Positions 53,919 to 62,470 are shown, numbered from the stretch's first letter. The stretch is DNA of 64,000 bases from Marinifaba aquimaris (GCF_013328345.1 NZ_JABULX010000004.1:145627-209626), one strand, 5' to 3'. Translations and numbers: made by a program. The notes: generated by a model from the letters alone, not told the origin.

Positions 53919-55550
53919 TTAATGCAGTTCGTCATCCATTTGTGGTTTGAGCTCGAGGTATCTTTCCAAGTGATTGGGTGGCAGTTTGACGCCTTCTAGG
54001 ATACGTTTGGTGGAGTTGAGCACCATGCGATAGCTCGAATGCTGACCGCTTTTATCTTCCAATAATTTCAAAATTGATTGGATCAAGTTTAAAGCACAGC
54101 CAGAATTCATCGGTGCCTGTTTCAATGCATTCGTAAACGCATCAGCCGCTTGTTTGTATTGGCCCTGTTTGTATTGTTCAATACCTTGTTTGTGTAGTTC
54201 AAAGAAGGACTCTTTCTTTTCTTTGGTTTCAATGTGAATTTCTTTTACCGAAGACAAAACAAAGTCATTATTTTCAAAGTGTTTACTTATTGGCTTAACA
54301 AGCTCATCGGCCTCATCAAATTCACCTATTTTACACAATACGGCAAATAGATCGGGGTATAGGTCTGCCGGTAAATCAGTCAATGCTTGGTTTTCGCCTG
54401 AGTAACAATCGTATAATTGTTTTTTAGCGAGTAATAGTCGGCCCTGTATGACTTCTATTCTTGCATTACAAACGGCGCTAAATGCATCAAAATCAAAGTC
54501 TTCTATGTTAGCTAGTTCTGTTTTACCGCGCTGAAGTGCTAGAGAAGCCTCCTGCTGATACTTGTGCAGTTGATGTTTTGACTCTGCTTTTTCAGCCGCT
54601 TCAATACTCGAGCGTATGTAGTTGAGTAGGTAATCAGCGCTTTTATCGACCGAGCGCCTGCTTAGCATCCATATAGCGTTGCAACAGGACTGCATTAATT
54701 CATAGTCACCACATTCTCTAGCAATATGAGAAACCATTTGCTGACGTTTAATCGAATAGGGCGATAGTTCAATTACCTTTCGCGCTGTAGCTAGTGCTTG
54801 ATCGTTTAAGGTCAGTGCAAGCTGAGATTGTGCCAAAATATCATAAGCTTGTGTCATTAGTGGAGATTCGACCAAAACTTCACCTAACAAGGTAATCGCT
54901 TTTTGATATTTATCTTGTAAAAAGTAAACATAAGCGAGCTGTAACACACACCATGTTTGACGATTATTGTCTAACTCATCCGTTAGCAGTGTTTCGGCTT
55001 GTTGAAATTTATTAACGCGGCAATAAAATTCAGAAAGCAGCTTTTTTTGGTATTTACTATAACGAGAAGGGAAGCTCAATAAGTCTTCACACTCTTGGAT
55101 AGCTGTTTTTACATCATCATCCATTAGCGCTTGGAATATCTTTTTGTGCACTTGCTTTTTTTGTACTGCTTTTTCTAGTCTGCGTTTTAAAACATTCTGC
55201 GAAAAAGGTTTCATTAAGTAATCATCAGGCTGGTTCTCAATGGCACCGAGCACCATAGGACGATTACTTTCACCCGTCACCATAATAAATACACTATCGG
55301 CATGCATCAGCTTTCGTGTTTTAAGCTCTTCAAGCATTTGTCGCCCGTTTCGCCTTTCAGCACCCAGGTTGTAATCGATAAAGAAAAAATCAAATGTTCT
55401 TTCTTTGCATATCTTAAGTGCGTCTTCGCCTGATGAAACTAAGGTAATTGATTGTGCGCCTAAACCGGTGAGGATGCCTTTGAGCATAATTTGAAAAGGG
55501 CGCTGATCATCGATAATTAAAATATTTTTATCGGCTAGATTAATGCTCAA
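53919..55550 (-). CDS. Response regulator with TPR repeats
   Basis: 543 residues. An N-terminal CheY-like receiver (about 8-130) has DD (14-15), phosphoacceptor Asp59 in FFFIDYNLG, and Lys in YLMKPFS. The rest is tetratricopeptide repeats (about 150-520), including ETLLTDELDNNRQ, YFLQDKYQKAITLLGEVL and YKQGQYKQAADAFTNALKQAP. No DNA-binding or enzymatic output domain is present, so phosphorylation likely controls protein interactions through the TPR array. No cognate kinase is adjacent. Similar receiver-TPR proteins are frequent in Vibrio and Shewanella. Confidence 0.87.
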   Translation of the reverse strand: MSINLADKNILIIDDQRPFQIMLKGILTGLGAQSITLVSSGEDALKICKERTFDFFFIDYNLGAERRNGRQMLEELKTRKLMHADSVFIMVTGESNRPMVLGAIENQPDDYLMKPFSQNVLKRRLEKAVQKKQVHKKIFQALMDDDVKTAIQECEDLLSFPSRYSKYQKKLLSEFYCRVNKFQQAETLLTDELDNNRQTWCVLQLAYVYFLQDKYQKAITLLGEVLVESPLMTQAYDILAQSQLALTLNDQALATARKVIELSPYSIKRQQMVSHIARECGDYELMQSCCNAIWMLSRRSVDKSADYLLNYIRSSIEAAEKAESKHQLHKYQQEASLALQRGKTELANIEDFDFDAFSAVCNARIEVIQGRLLLAKKQLYDCYSGENQALTDLPADLYPDLFAVLCKIGEFDEADELVKPISKHFENNDFVLSSVKEIHIETKEKKESFFELHKQGIEQYKQGQYKQAADAFTNALKQAPMNSGCALNLIQSILKLLEDKSGQHSSYRMVLNSTKRILEGVKLPPNHLERYLELKPQMDDELH

Positions 55551-55674
55551 CTAATTGATCCGTATTGATAAACTGATGAATAAAATAGTAAGTGATTTAT
55601 CTTATTAAGCAAGTAGCACAGCTAAATAGGAAGGTTGATATTTTTTAATGTTTGTCTGGAATAGACAAAGGAAG

Positions 55675-55759
55675 TGGTGGAGGGGGCTGGATTCGAACCA
55701 GCGAAGGTAGAACCGTCAGATTTACAGTCTGATCCCTTTGGCCACTCGGGAACCCCTCC
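55675..55759 (-). tRNA. tyrT: tRNA-Tyr (anticodon GTA)
   Basis: On the minus strand GGAGGGG and CCCCTCC form the acceptor stem, followed by A and an encoded CCA. The anticodon loop CTGTAAATC has GTA, the T-loop is GGTTCGAATCC, and there is a long variable arm as in bacterial tRNA-Tyr. The length is 85 nt with CCA. It stands alone, with no neighbouring tRNA genes. Confidence 0.97.
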
Positions 55760-55773
55760 TCAAGTGCGGGTGC

Positions 55774-55801
55774 ATAATACAATATTATATTTTGCTGTAA
55801 A
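55774..55801 (-). promoter_or_regulatory. Probable promoter of tRNA-Tyr
   Basis: On the minus strand TTTACA (-35), a 16-bp spacer and TATTAT (-10) are followed by a GC-rich stretch GCACCCGC before the tRNA. A GC-rich discriminator is typical of stringently controlled stable-RNA promoters. Confidence 0.62.
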
Positions 55802-55881
55802 CACTTATTTTAAAAAAAACTTAACTTTTTTGACTGTTTGCCGATAAAAACAGCATAACGCTTTAAAAATGTACATTTAAC

Positions 55882-56373
55882 ATGAAAACTGAGTCCTTAG
55901 TCCATGAATTACAGTTGGACAACAAGCTCAATCAATCAATCCAGCAAAAGCATAGAGCCGATTTTTCTTTGATGCTTGCCATGCTTTCAGCTGATGCAAA
56001 AGAGTTTTCGCAATTTCAGTTACCTGCCGAATCTCTTGAAGATAGTCGTTTAGACGAAAACCAATTAAAAAAAGAGCTCGGTGTACACCCAGAAGTTAGG
56101 CTTGATGCAGATGAAAGCTACTATCAAATTGCAAATTATTTTTCACAAAGCTTAGCTTCAGGAGGCTTAGCAGGGAGTAAGCTAAGTATTTACCTTTACC
56201 GGGATACTCTCGCTGAACACAATGATGCTAAAAAAGTGGATGAAGCAACATTAGCTAACTGTTCAAGTCATACTCAAAGGCATATCAAAGAAGGGATATA
56301 TAGAGAGTCTAAAGAGGCTGATATTACCCAAATGCTTGAAGTCGTGGAATCAGCCAAAGCTTATACAGCTTAA
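55882..56373 (+). CDS. Hypothetical protein, possibly VC2046/SO_2500 family
   Basis: 163 residues, soluble and mostly helical: MKTESLVHELQLDNKLNQ at the start, HRADFSLMLAMLSADA, and YFSQSLASGGLAGSKLSIYLY. The composition and order of motifs recall an uncharacterised family of about 160 residues known from Vibrio and Shewanella (VC2046/SO_2500), but this is from memory only. No signal peptide, membrane helix or catalytic motif is visible. It stands between tRNA-Tyr and the convergent ychJ. Confidence 0.65.
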   Translation: MKTESLVHELQLDNKLNQSIQQKHRADFSLMLAMLSADAKEFSQFQLPAESLEDSRLDENQLKKELGVHPEVRLDADESYYQIANYFSQSLASGGLAGSKLSIYLYRDTLAEHNDAKKVDEATLANCSSHTQRHIKEGIYRESKEADITQMLEVVESAKAYTA

Positions 56374-56382
56374 TCAATTCAT

Positions 56383-56874
56383 TTATTTACCACAGCATTT
56401 TTTGTATTTCTTACCAGAACCACAGATACATGGCTGATTACGCTCAAGCTTGATAGGGGTGTCATAGCCATAAACATCACCGTCTTGATAATACCAATTA
56501 CCATCAATTAACTGAAATCGTGAACGCTCATGTTGGCAGTAATACTGTTTATCTGTGTCTTGATACCATGCTTTGAACTCAACCACACCCTGTGTTGGTT
56601 TATCAGGGTTTACAACTGGCGCATCAACAATGTCTAGTTTGACGAATTTTATCTGTTTCGTGTACTCAATTAATTCTTGACGCATAGCAGTACTGCGTTT
56701 TGCGGGTAATAGAGTTTCAATGATGTAGTCAATCTCAGCTGTTGCATATGCAGAATACCTTGAGCGCATCAATTGCTCTGGGGAAGAAGCTTTATTTACT
56801 TTTGTATGCAGCAATTGGCAACACGCTTGGTATTGTTTGTCAGGGTTGCAAGGGCAGGCCTTGGGTGAGCTCAT
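56383..56874 (-). CDS. ychJ: YchJ family SEC-C motif protein
   Basis: 163 residues. A SEC-C-like zinc motif occurs at both ends: CPCNPDKQYQACC near the start (8-20) and CICGSGKKYKKCC at the end. The middle NTF2-like domain has SPEQLMRSRYSAYA and EFKAWYQD. The family binds zinc, and its role is unknown. It is convergent with the hypothetical gene before it (9 nt between stops) and lies downstream of sulA with a terminator between. Confidence 0.9.
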   Translation of the reverse strand: MSSPKACPCNPDKQYQACCQLLHTKVNKASSPEQLMRSRYSAYATAEIDYIIETLLPAKRSTAMRQELIEYTKQIKFVKLDIVDAPVVNPDKPTQGVVEFKAWYQDTDKQYYCQHERSRFQLIDGNWYYQDGDVYGYDTPIKLERNQPCICGSGKKYKKCCGK

Positions 56875-56950
56875 ATCAGATCAACTTAGAAAAAAAGCTA
56901 ATTTTAACGTTTTATGCGTAAATTTAAAAACAATTACCCAGATTGAAACT

Positions 56951-56971
56951 AAAAAGGGGGCTTTCGCCCCC
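56951..56971 (-). terminator. Terminator after sulA
   Basis: GGGGGC and GCCCCC form a stem with a 4-nt loop; on the minus strand it is followed by TTTTTAG. It starts 24 nt downstream of the sulA stop. Confidence 0.75.
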
Positions 56972-56994
56972 ACAGGTTTCACAGAGAAGCTGGA

Positions 56995-57417
56995 TTAAGC
57001 AGCGTGTTTTAACAATTGTTCTTTGGCTTGTTTAACAAGGATCTGATGAGAATTTCCTTGTTTACACGCTTCGCTGAGTTTGGCTTGTTCATCTACGCTG
57101 AAGTTATGACACCAAGTTACAACAGTTGCACATTTACCATTGTTCAATGCATTAAGGCTTGATTGAATTCTAGCTTTATTATCATTGGCGTGGACAATTA
57201 ACATTCGGTCTAAATTTATCCCTGCTGCTTTTAATAACGTTTTATTAGGGAGTTGAGATGGACTAATTAAACACAACCAGCGGTTTTCTTGCTGAGTTTT
57301 TGCAATACCTTGCCAAAAGCGCATTTCAAATTCTTCAGATTGGTTATTTGTTGAAAACCATTGCACCTGTTGTGAAGCTGAGCAGCTGATATATGTAGTC
57401 ATTGTGTTCATCATCAT
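56995..57417 (-). CDS. sulA: SulA-like cell division inhibitor
   Basis: About 140 residues from ATG 57417; several ATG codons follow each other (57417, 57414, 57411), so the exact start is uncertain and the ribosome binding site is weak. ENRWLCLISPSQLPNKTLLKAAGINLDRMLIV matches the core of SulA (RWQLWLTPQ..; W plus LISP and LDRMLIV are the parts I rely on), followed by LNNGKCATVVTWC and an acidic helix. SulA caps FtsZ during the SOS response. A twin LexA-type site directly upstream supports the call. Confidence 0.82.
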   Translation of the reverse strand: MMMNTMTTYISCSASQQVQWFSTNNQSEEFEMRFWQGIAKTQQENRWLCLISPSQLPNKTLLKAAGINLDRMLIVHANDNKARIQSSLNALNNGKCATVVTWCHNFSVDEQAKLSEACKQGNSHQILVKQAKEQLLKHAA

Positions 57418-57434
57418 CACCAAAAATTTAGATA

Positions 57435-57485
57435 GTGTTGTTTTATACAGTGTTTAAATAAACAGTATACTGTATAAAACAACAG
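57435..57485. promoter_or_regulatory. Twin LexA (SOS) box in a 16-bp inverted repeat
   Basis: CTGTATAAAACAACAG (57470-57485) fits CTGT-N8-ACAG exactly. The reverse-oriented copy at 57435-57450 reads CTGTATAAAACAACAC on the minus strand, one base off in the last half-site. Both copies share a perfect 16-bp inverted repeat (57436-57451 / 57469-57484) with a 17-bp spacer, just upstream of sulA. Confidence 0.8.
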
Positions 57486-57512
57486 GTCAAGTTTTTTGTT
57501 CGAAAAAAGTAC

Positions 57513-57549
57513 AAAAAAAATCCCCCAGTAAAAACTGGAGGATTTTTTT
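57513..57549 (-). terminator. Terminator of the acidic repeat protein gene
   Basis: AAATCCCCCAGT and ACTGGAGGATTT form a stem with one mismatch, flanked by long A and T runs. It lies 20 nt after the stop on the minus strand and separates this gene from the sulA control region. Confidence 0.8.
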
Positions 57550-57569
57550 GTTCTAAACAGGGTTGGGGT

Positions 57570-59012
57570 TTATTGTTCGTTAGAGAAGATCAACTCTTGT
57601 CTATCAGCTGCAAGTCTCATTGCAAAATGAATTTCATGAGCGGTTAGATATTTTTCAAGTGCTTGGCGTGCAGCCGTCGCTTCGCTATTGCCATACAAAA
57701 TGGCTAAAGTCAGCCACACATAGCTGTGCATCACACTCTTTGGCAACCCTTTTCCTTGTGAGTACATCACGCCTAAGTAAAACATGGCTTTGTTGTGACC
57801 CAGTAATGCAGCCTTTCTAAATTGTTTTGCAGCGGCTAGCTGGTCATTTTCTTTAGCTAGATAAACACCGGTGGCAAATAACTTAGCGGCATCGGGTAAT
57901 TCGGTCTCTGTTTGCTGTTGTTCTTGAGCATTAATGATCGAATGCTGTTGCTCTGATAGTGCATTAATAGAAAGGGATAGGGCCTGAATTTCTTCTGATA
58001 ATCGCTGTTGTTGTTCAAGAAGCGACTCGTAGACTTTGCTGTGCTCTTCGGTTAGCGATTGGAGTAATTCAATACTCTGGTTTGAATCGGCAGATGTCAC
58101 CTGCTCAGTCTCTGCTTTTTCTTCCTCAAGTTCGTCCATCGTAAACTTGAAGTCATCGGGTACAGTCAATGCTTCGGATTGGACACTAGGCGCGCGATTG
58201 ACTTCGCCATCGTCACTTAAGGTAAGTTCGATATCAACAAGGGCTTCATCACTGTCATCAAATTCACTGGCCTCGAACTCTGCAACTTCTGCAAATTTGG
58301 TTTCGGAATCTTCTAAAACGGGATCTGATTCGGTTTCAGTTGTTGCTGCTTCATCTAGCTCAAGCGAATTAAAATCAAAATCAGCGATCACATCTGTATT
58401 TTCTAACGATTGATTATCGACATCTTCCATTAACTGTTCGAAGGCATCGTCTACAGGGTCTGATTCAACTGATAGGTCAGAGTTGACTTGTTGGGGTGAT
58501 GTTTCGTCTATTTCGAGTTCATCAATCTCTAAGTCATCGAAATCTGTACTGGCGAGAATATCTTGTGCATTTGCAGCTTGTTCATCTACCTCACCCATAA
58601 GCTCATCAAATAATTCATCGGCTAAATCGACTTTTACATCAGAATTAGCGTCATTGGTACTTTGAGCGGATAATGTTAACTCATCCAGATCGACATCCAC
58701 TAACACTGAGGTTTCAGTTTCAGTCTGCTCGTCGACCTCAGTCATTAAGTTTTCGAAAAGGGCTTGGGTATCGGCATCAGCCAATGACGATTGACTATCG
58801 TTTATTTCATCTAACGCAAAATCTTGATCATTAAGGATTGCGTTCTCGCTATGGGTTTGTTCATTTACTTCTGCCATTAACGAGGCAGTAAGTTCTTCAA
58901 TATTTTCTAATTCCATCTCGGTATCATGATCAGCAAAATCATCTTCAGGTAAGGCATCATTTAAATCAAATTCATCAGTTTGATTTGTAGCTTGTTCTGG
59001 CTTCTTGTTCAT
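57570..59012 (-). CDS. Acidic four-repeat protein with coiled coil and Sel1 end
   Basis: 480 residues, cytoplasmic, very acidic. Residues 36-220 hold four degenerate repeats of about 44-56 residues, each with an L-M-x-E/D-V-D/N-x-Q core: LMAEVNEQ (45), LMTEVDEQ (89), LMGEVDEQ (138) and LMEDVDNQ (194), each followed about 15-20 residues later by a D-F/L-D-x-L-E/T motif. A coiled coil rich in Gln/Glu runs about 315-365. The C-terminal 110 residues contain a Sel1/TPR-like repeat (AAKLFATGVYLAKEN and AMFYLGVMYSQGKGLPKSV). I do not recognise the repeat. It is a likely scaffold; the partners are unknown. Confidence 0.75.
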   Translation of the reverse strand: MNKKPEQATNQTDEFDLNDALPEDDFADHDTEMELENIEELTASLMAEVNEQTHSENAILNDQDFALDEINDSQSSLADADTQALFENLMTEVDEQTETETSVLVDVDLDELTLSAQSTNDANSDVKVDLADELFDELMGEVDEQAANAQDILASTDFDDLEIDELEIDETSPQQVNSDLSVESDPVDDAFEQLMEDVDNQSLENTDVIADFDFNSLELDEAATTETESDPVLEDSETKFAEVAEFEASEFDDSDEALVDIELTLSDDGEVNRAPSVQSEALTVPDDFKFTMDELEEEKAETEQVTSADSNQSIELLQSLTEEHSKVYESLLEQQQRLSEEIQALSLSINALSEQQHSIINAQEQQQTETELPDAAKLFATGVYLAKENDQLAAAKQFRKAALLGHNKAMFYLGVMYSQGKGLPKSVMHSYVWLTLAILYGNSEATAARQALEKYLTAHEIHFAMRLAADRQELIFSNEQ

Positions 59013-59285
59013 TAAGCGTTATTCAACCTGTCTTGTCTCTTTATAGAATGCGTGCAGATGCAATAAAAGACTGAGACTTTTGTATCTGCCTATAAAACGA
59101 AAACTTTAGTGCTATCAATAAATTGTCTGTTAAAGACAATAACTTTATTAACTGAATAATAGCACACCCTAGCATGCTCTGCGGTTGATTACCTGCTTGA
59201 TCTTTAAGGAGGAATTCGGTATTGTCTGCGCCACTTTATTACAGCTTGTTACAAGTTGGATAAAATGTTTGCATTATTTAAAGAT

Positions 59286-59465
59286 AATGCAACCGGAAGA
59301 GGTGCATCACTTAGGTATTAAATAGTAGAGGGCTAAGCCTCGATGACTATTTAAGAGGGGAGTCGATGCCGAGGAGTAATTTTCTTAGCGGTAATTACTT
59401 CGGTCGTGTTGTGGTTGAATCCCCGCGATTGTCACCGTAATGGGTGGAGCGCTTTCGGCATTTGA
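59286..59465 (+). promoter_or_regulatory. Lysine riboswitch (L box)
   Basis: About 180 nt matching the lysine riboswitch: the start GGAAGAGGTGCATCAC, conserved internal GAGGAGTAA-type and TTAGCGGTAA regions, then the highly conserved GGTTGAATCCCC, ATTGTCACC and GGGTGGAGCGCTTTCGG at the 3' side, as in the E. coli lysC leader. P1 is formed by CCGGAAG with CTTTCGG. Free lysine bound here should repress lysC. Confidence 0.93.
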
Positions 59466-59519
59466 TAGAAGTCACAGTGTCTAACCGTCGTTAACACTTC
59501 CTTTTGGCAAACGCCCGCG

Positions 59520-59550
59520 TTCCCTTGATGAGTTTTATTAAATCGGGGAA
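59520..59550 (+). promoter_or_regulatory. Hairpin covering the lysC ribosome binding site
   Basis: TTCCC-TTGAT (59520-59529) pairs with ATTAA and GGGAA (59546-59550), hiding the GGGGAA ribosome binding site. There is no T-run terminator after the riboswitch, so control probably acts on translation. Confidence 0.65.
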
Positions 59551-59554
59551 ATAT

Positions 59555-60904
59555 ATGAATAATCTTACCGTTGCAAAATTTGGTGGAACGAGTGTCGCTA
59601 ATTTTGAATCAATGAGTCTTTGTGCCAATATCGTTATTGGTGACGAAAATATCCGAGTCGTTGCTGTTTCAGCTCAATCAGGTGTGACCAACAAGCTTGT
59701 CCGTTTAAGCCAAGCTGGTGTTGAGCAAGTAGAGCGCGATCAATTACTGAATGAAATCAGGGATATTGAGTACTCAATTTTAACTGATCTAGGTTCACCT
59801 GAATCAATCAAAGTTGCACTAGACAATTTATTAAATGAATTAAAAGAGACGGCTAACAAGCCTGAACTTGCTCAATCTATGCCTTTAAAAGATCACATTG
59901 TTTCTTTTGGTGAGCAAATGTCTTCTTTGTTATTTGCCGAAGTACTTCGTCAGCGTCAATGCCATGCTATTAACTTTGACATTCGTCAGGTCTTAAAAAC
60001 AGATAGCCACTTTGGTAAAGCTGAGCCTCAAGTTGAGTTAATTCGCACCCAAGCACAAAACTTGATCACACCTGATTTAGAGAAATCAGTGGTTGTGACA
60101 CAAGGGTTTATCGGTTCAGATAATCAAGGTAATACCACGACTTTAGGTCGTGGCGGTAGTGATTATAGTGCTGCTTTAATTGCTGAGGCAGTCGATGCGC
60201 AAGTGTTACAAATTTGGACAGATGTTACAGGTATCTACACAACTGACCCTCGTTTGACTGATGCAGCTCGACCAATCGCCGAAATTAGCTTTGATGAAGC
60301 GGCAGAAGCGGCAACATTCGGCGCTAAAATATTACACCCTGCAACTTTGATCCCTGCAATTCGCGCAGGTACTAAAGTATTTGTGGGTTCGAGTAAAGCG
60401 CCAGAAGCAGGTGGTACTTGGATTGTTAATAAATCAGAATCTCGTCCATCATATCGAGCTATTGCACTGAGGAAAGACCAAGTTTTAGTGACGGTTAAAA
60501 GCCCTAAAATGCTTCATGCTACAGGCTTTTTAGCCAAAGTATTCGGTATCTTAGCCGATCACAAAATCAGTATTGACTTGATCACAACGTCTGAAATTTC
60601 AGTAGCGTTAACATTAGACAATCCACCTAATGCCACAAAGTTTGGTGGCTTACCACAAGAAGCGATTGATGAGTTACAAGCCTTTTGTGAAGTAACGATT
60701 GAAGATAACTTATCACTGGTTGCCGTTATTGGCAACCACCTTGAATCAGGCAGTGCTGTGGGCGGTAAACTATTTAACGCACTTGAGAAATTCAATTTAC
60801 GTATGATTTGCCAAGGTGCTAGCCCTCATAACCTATGTTTCTTGACTCCAACAGACAAAGCCAATGATGTCGTTGCACAATTACACAGCGAATTATTTGA
60901 TTAA
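59555..60904 (+). CDS. lysC: Lysine-sensitive aspartokinase III
   Basis: 449 residues from ATG 59555, with GGGGAA before it; upstream in-frame codons run through the riboswitch platform and are not coding. The kinase domain starts VAKFGGTSVANFE (about 5-17), with TTLGRGGSDYSAAL (about 205-218). The C-terminal part has ACT domains (FGILADHKISIDLITTSEISV) that bind lysine. It phosphorylates aspartate in the lysine/threonine/methionine pathway and is controlled both by feedback and by the riboswitch. Confidence 0.96.
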   Translation: MNNLTVAKFGGTSVANFESMSLCANIVIGDENIRVVAVSAQSGVTNKLVRLSQAGVEQVERDQLLNEIRDIEYSILTDLGSPESIKVALDNLLNELKETANKPELAQSMPLKDHIVSFGEQMSSLLFAEVLRQRQCHAINFDIRQVLKTDSHFGKAEPQVELIRTQAQNLITPDLEKSVVVTQGFIGSDNQGNTTTLGRGGSDYSAALIAEAVDAQVLQIWTDVTGIYTTDPRLTDAARPIAEISFDEAAEAATFGAKILHPATLIPAIRAGTKVFVGSSKAPEAGGTWIVNKSESRPSYRAIALRKDQVLVTVKSPKMLHATGFLAKVFGILADHKISIDLITTSEISVALTLDNPPNATKFGGLPQEAIDELQAFCEVTIEDNLSLVAVIGNHLESGSAVGGKLFNALEKFNLRMICQGASPHNLCFLTPTDKANDVVAQLHSELFD

Positions 60905-60922
60905 GTAAAATAGCGCAGATAC

Positions 60923-60957
60923 AAAAAAGCGGATTCAATAATGAATCCGCTTTTTTT
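60923..60957 (+). terminator. Terminator after lysC
   Basis: AAAAAAGCGGATTCA and TGAATCCGCTTTTTT form a 15-bp stem with a 4-nt loop and a long T run. Confidence 0.9.
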
Positions 60958-61061
60958 GCCTCTTAATCAAGTATTTATTTTGTTTCAGCTTAGTAACTTT
61001 GCTGGTGAGTTCTCGCTAGGCATTGATAATTGTTGCGTGTGTTAATAGTTATCAATGAAAG

Positions 61062-61286
61062 ATGAAGTTTTTTATTGGCAGTATTTTTATTACTTTGCTG
61101 TTTATATCAACGGGGTTGTATCTGCAGTTTATCAATATGCCTGCAAACATATTGATATCTTCAGGTATCAATAAATATAAGCTGATTTGGTTTGGCGCTA
61201 TATTTATGCCTTTATTATGTTGCGCTTGGGCGAGTCATAAAATTTTCACTCGCCCTATAAAGCATAAAAATTCGGACCCTAGCTAA
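61062..61286 (+). CDS. Small two-helix membrane protein, unknown
   Basis: 74 residues with two hydrophobic helices (about 3-23 and 41-59) and a basic, polar tail (TRPIKHKNSDPS). The first helix plus FINMPANILISSGINKY suggests both segments are in the inner membrane. GAAAG lies shortly before the ATG. The last 4 nt overlap the end of the convergent rlmI gene. I recognise no family; it may be small but real. Confidence 0.55.
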   Translation: MKFFIGSIFITLLFISTGLYLQFINMPANILISSGINKYKLIWFGAIFMPLLCCAWASHKIFTRPIKHKNSDPS

Positions 61287-62470
61287 ACTAGTTTGACCGC
61301 TAAGCCTTTTAAGTAGAAACCCTCTGGATAATTAAGGCCTATAGGGTGACATTTGGCTTGGCTGAGTTTTTCTACAATTACCCCATTTTTCCCAGCATCT
61401 AATGCGGCATCGGCAATGATTTTTTGGAACAAACTTTCTTCCATCAACCCTGAACAAGAGAAAGTTAATAATGTGCCACCCTCATTAAGCAGCTCAAATG
61501 CCAACATATTTATATCTTTGTAGCCTCTACAAGCACCTTGTAGTTGATTTTTATTTTCTACAAATTTAGGTGGGTCCATTACGATAGTATCGAATTTAAC
61601 ACCTTGCTCTTTGTATTCTCTAAGCTTTTTGAATACATCTGCTTTAACAAATTCGACCTTATCTGCTTGTAACAAGTCATTGAGTTTATGGTTTTTTTCA
61701 GCTTGTTTTAGGGCATTAGCTGAAATGTCCATATTGGTGACTTTGGTTGCACCTGCTTTTAACGCGTGCAAGCTAAAGGCCCCTGTGTAGCAAAAGCAAT
61801 TAAGTACAGATTTACCTTGACTGTACTGTCCACTGATATGACGGCTATCTCTTTGATCGAGATAAAAACCCGTTTTATGACCTTTATTGATATCGAGTTG
61901 AATGTCGATACCGTGTTCGGTAATAGTGGTTTGGGTATTAGCTTGCTCATTCGCTAGCCAGCCTTTTTGCTGAGGCAGGCCTTCTTTACTTCTGACATCG
62001 ACATCTGAGCGTTCAAAGATAGGCGCATTTGGAAATACTGCTAATAGCGCTTGAAGGATGTTATCTCTTTGGTATTCGGCACCTGCCGAAAGTAACTGTA
62101 CGACTAAGGTACCATTGTAAAAGTCTATGGTTACACCCGGCAGCCCATCTGACTCTGCTGCAATAAGGCGAAAACCATTGGTATCAGCAGCGACTTCTTG
62201 TTCTCGCAGGTTTCGTGCTTTTTGAATTTTTTTAACAAAAAAGTCTTGGTTAATTTTTTCGTCTTGTTCAAAAGACCAAACACGTGCGCGGATTTGAGAT
62301 TTTGGAGAGAATGCTGCTTGGCAAATAAATTGGCCTTTGTGATTAACAACTTCAACGGTTTGACCAAGTTCAAGATCACCTTCAACTTTTGCAATAGCTC
62401 GAGAAAAAATCCATGGGTGTTTTCTCAATAATGACTTTTCTCGACCTGGGTTTAACGTTAGGCGTGCCAT
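61283..62470 (-). CDS. rlmI: 23S rRNA (cytosine(1962)-C5)-methyltransferase RlmI
   Basis: 395 residues. The N-terminal PUA domain opens LTLNPGREKSLLRKHPWIFS. The methyltransferase domain has motif I VLNCFCYTGAFSLHALKAGA (about 217-236), motif IV DPPKFVENKNQL and the catalytic-cysteine motif TFSCSGLM. It methylates C1962 of 23S rRNA. The length and motifs match E. coli RlmI (YccW). It is convergent with the small membrane protein gene and divergent from the unknown protein at 62598. Confidence 0.95.
   Translation of the reverse strand: MARLTLNPGREKSLLRKHPWIFSRAIAKVEGDLELGQTVEVVNHKGQFICQAAFSPKSQIRARVWSFEQDEKINQDFFVKKIQKARNLREQEVAADTNGFRLIAAESDGLPGVTIDFYNGTLVVQLLSAGAEYQRDNILQALLAVFPNAPIFERSDVDVRSKEGLPQQKGWLANEQANTQTTITEHGIDIQLDINKGHKTGFYLDQRDSRHISGQYSQGKSVLNCFCYTGAFSLHALKAGATKVTNMDISANALKQAEKNHKLNDLLQADKVEFVKADVFKKLREYKEQGVKFDTIVMDPPKFVENKNQLQGACRGYKDINMLAFELLNEGGTLLTFSCSGLMEESLFQKIIADAALDAGKNGVIVEKLSQAKCHPIGLNYPEGFYLKGLAVKLV

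Larger units (their letters stand above)
55551..55881. other. Intergenic region carrying tRNA-Tyr
   Basis: 331 bases between the receiver-TPR gene and a hypothetical gene on the plus strand. It contains tRNA-Tyr and its promoter on the minus strand; the remaining sequence is AT-rich without a further gene that I can see. Confidence 0.7.
59013..59554. other. Long leader of lysC with palindrome and riboswitch
   Basis: 542 bases without a protein gene, divergent start of the acidic repeat gene on one side and lysC on the other. It holds a palindrome TTGCATTAT-6 nt-ATAATGCAA (59269-59292), the lysine riboswitch (about 59286-59465) and a hairpin at the lysC start. The rest is AT-rich promoter sequence. 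Confidence 0.75.

Noticed and set aside
55651..55669. Hairpin TTTGTCT/AGACAAA downstream of tRNA-Tyr as a terminator
   Set aside because: Only 7 bp and no T run on the minus strand.
58036..58413. Ser-rich plus-strand frame opposite the acidic repeat protein
   Set aside because: Mirror of the acidic, repetitive minus-strand gene; low-complexity serine runs are what the opposite strand of Asp/Glu/Leu codons gives.
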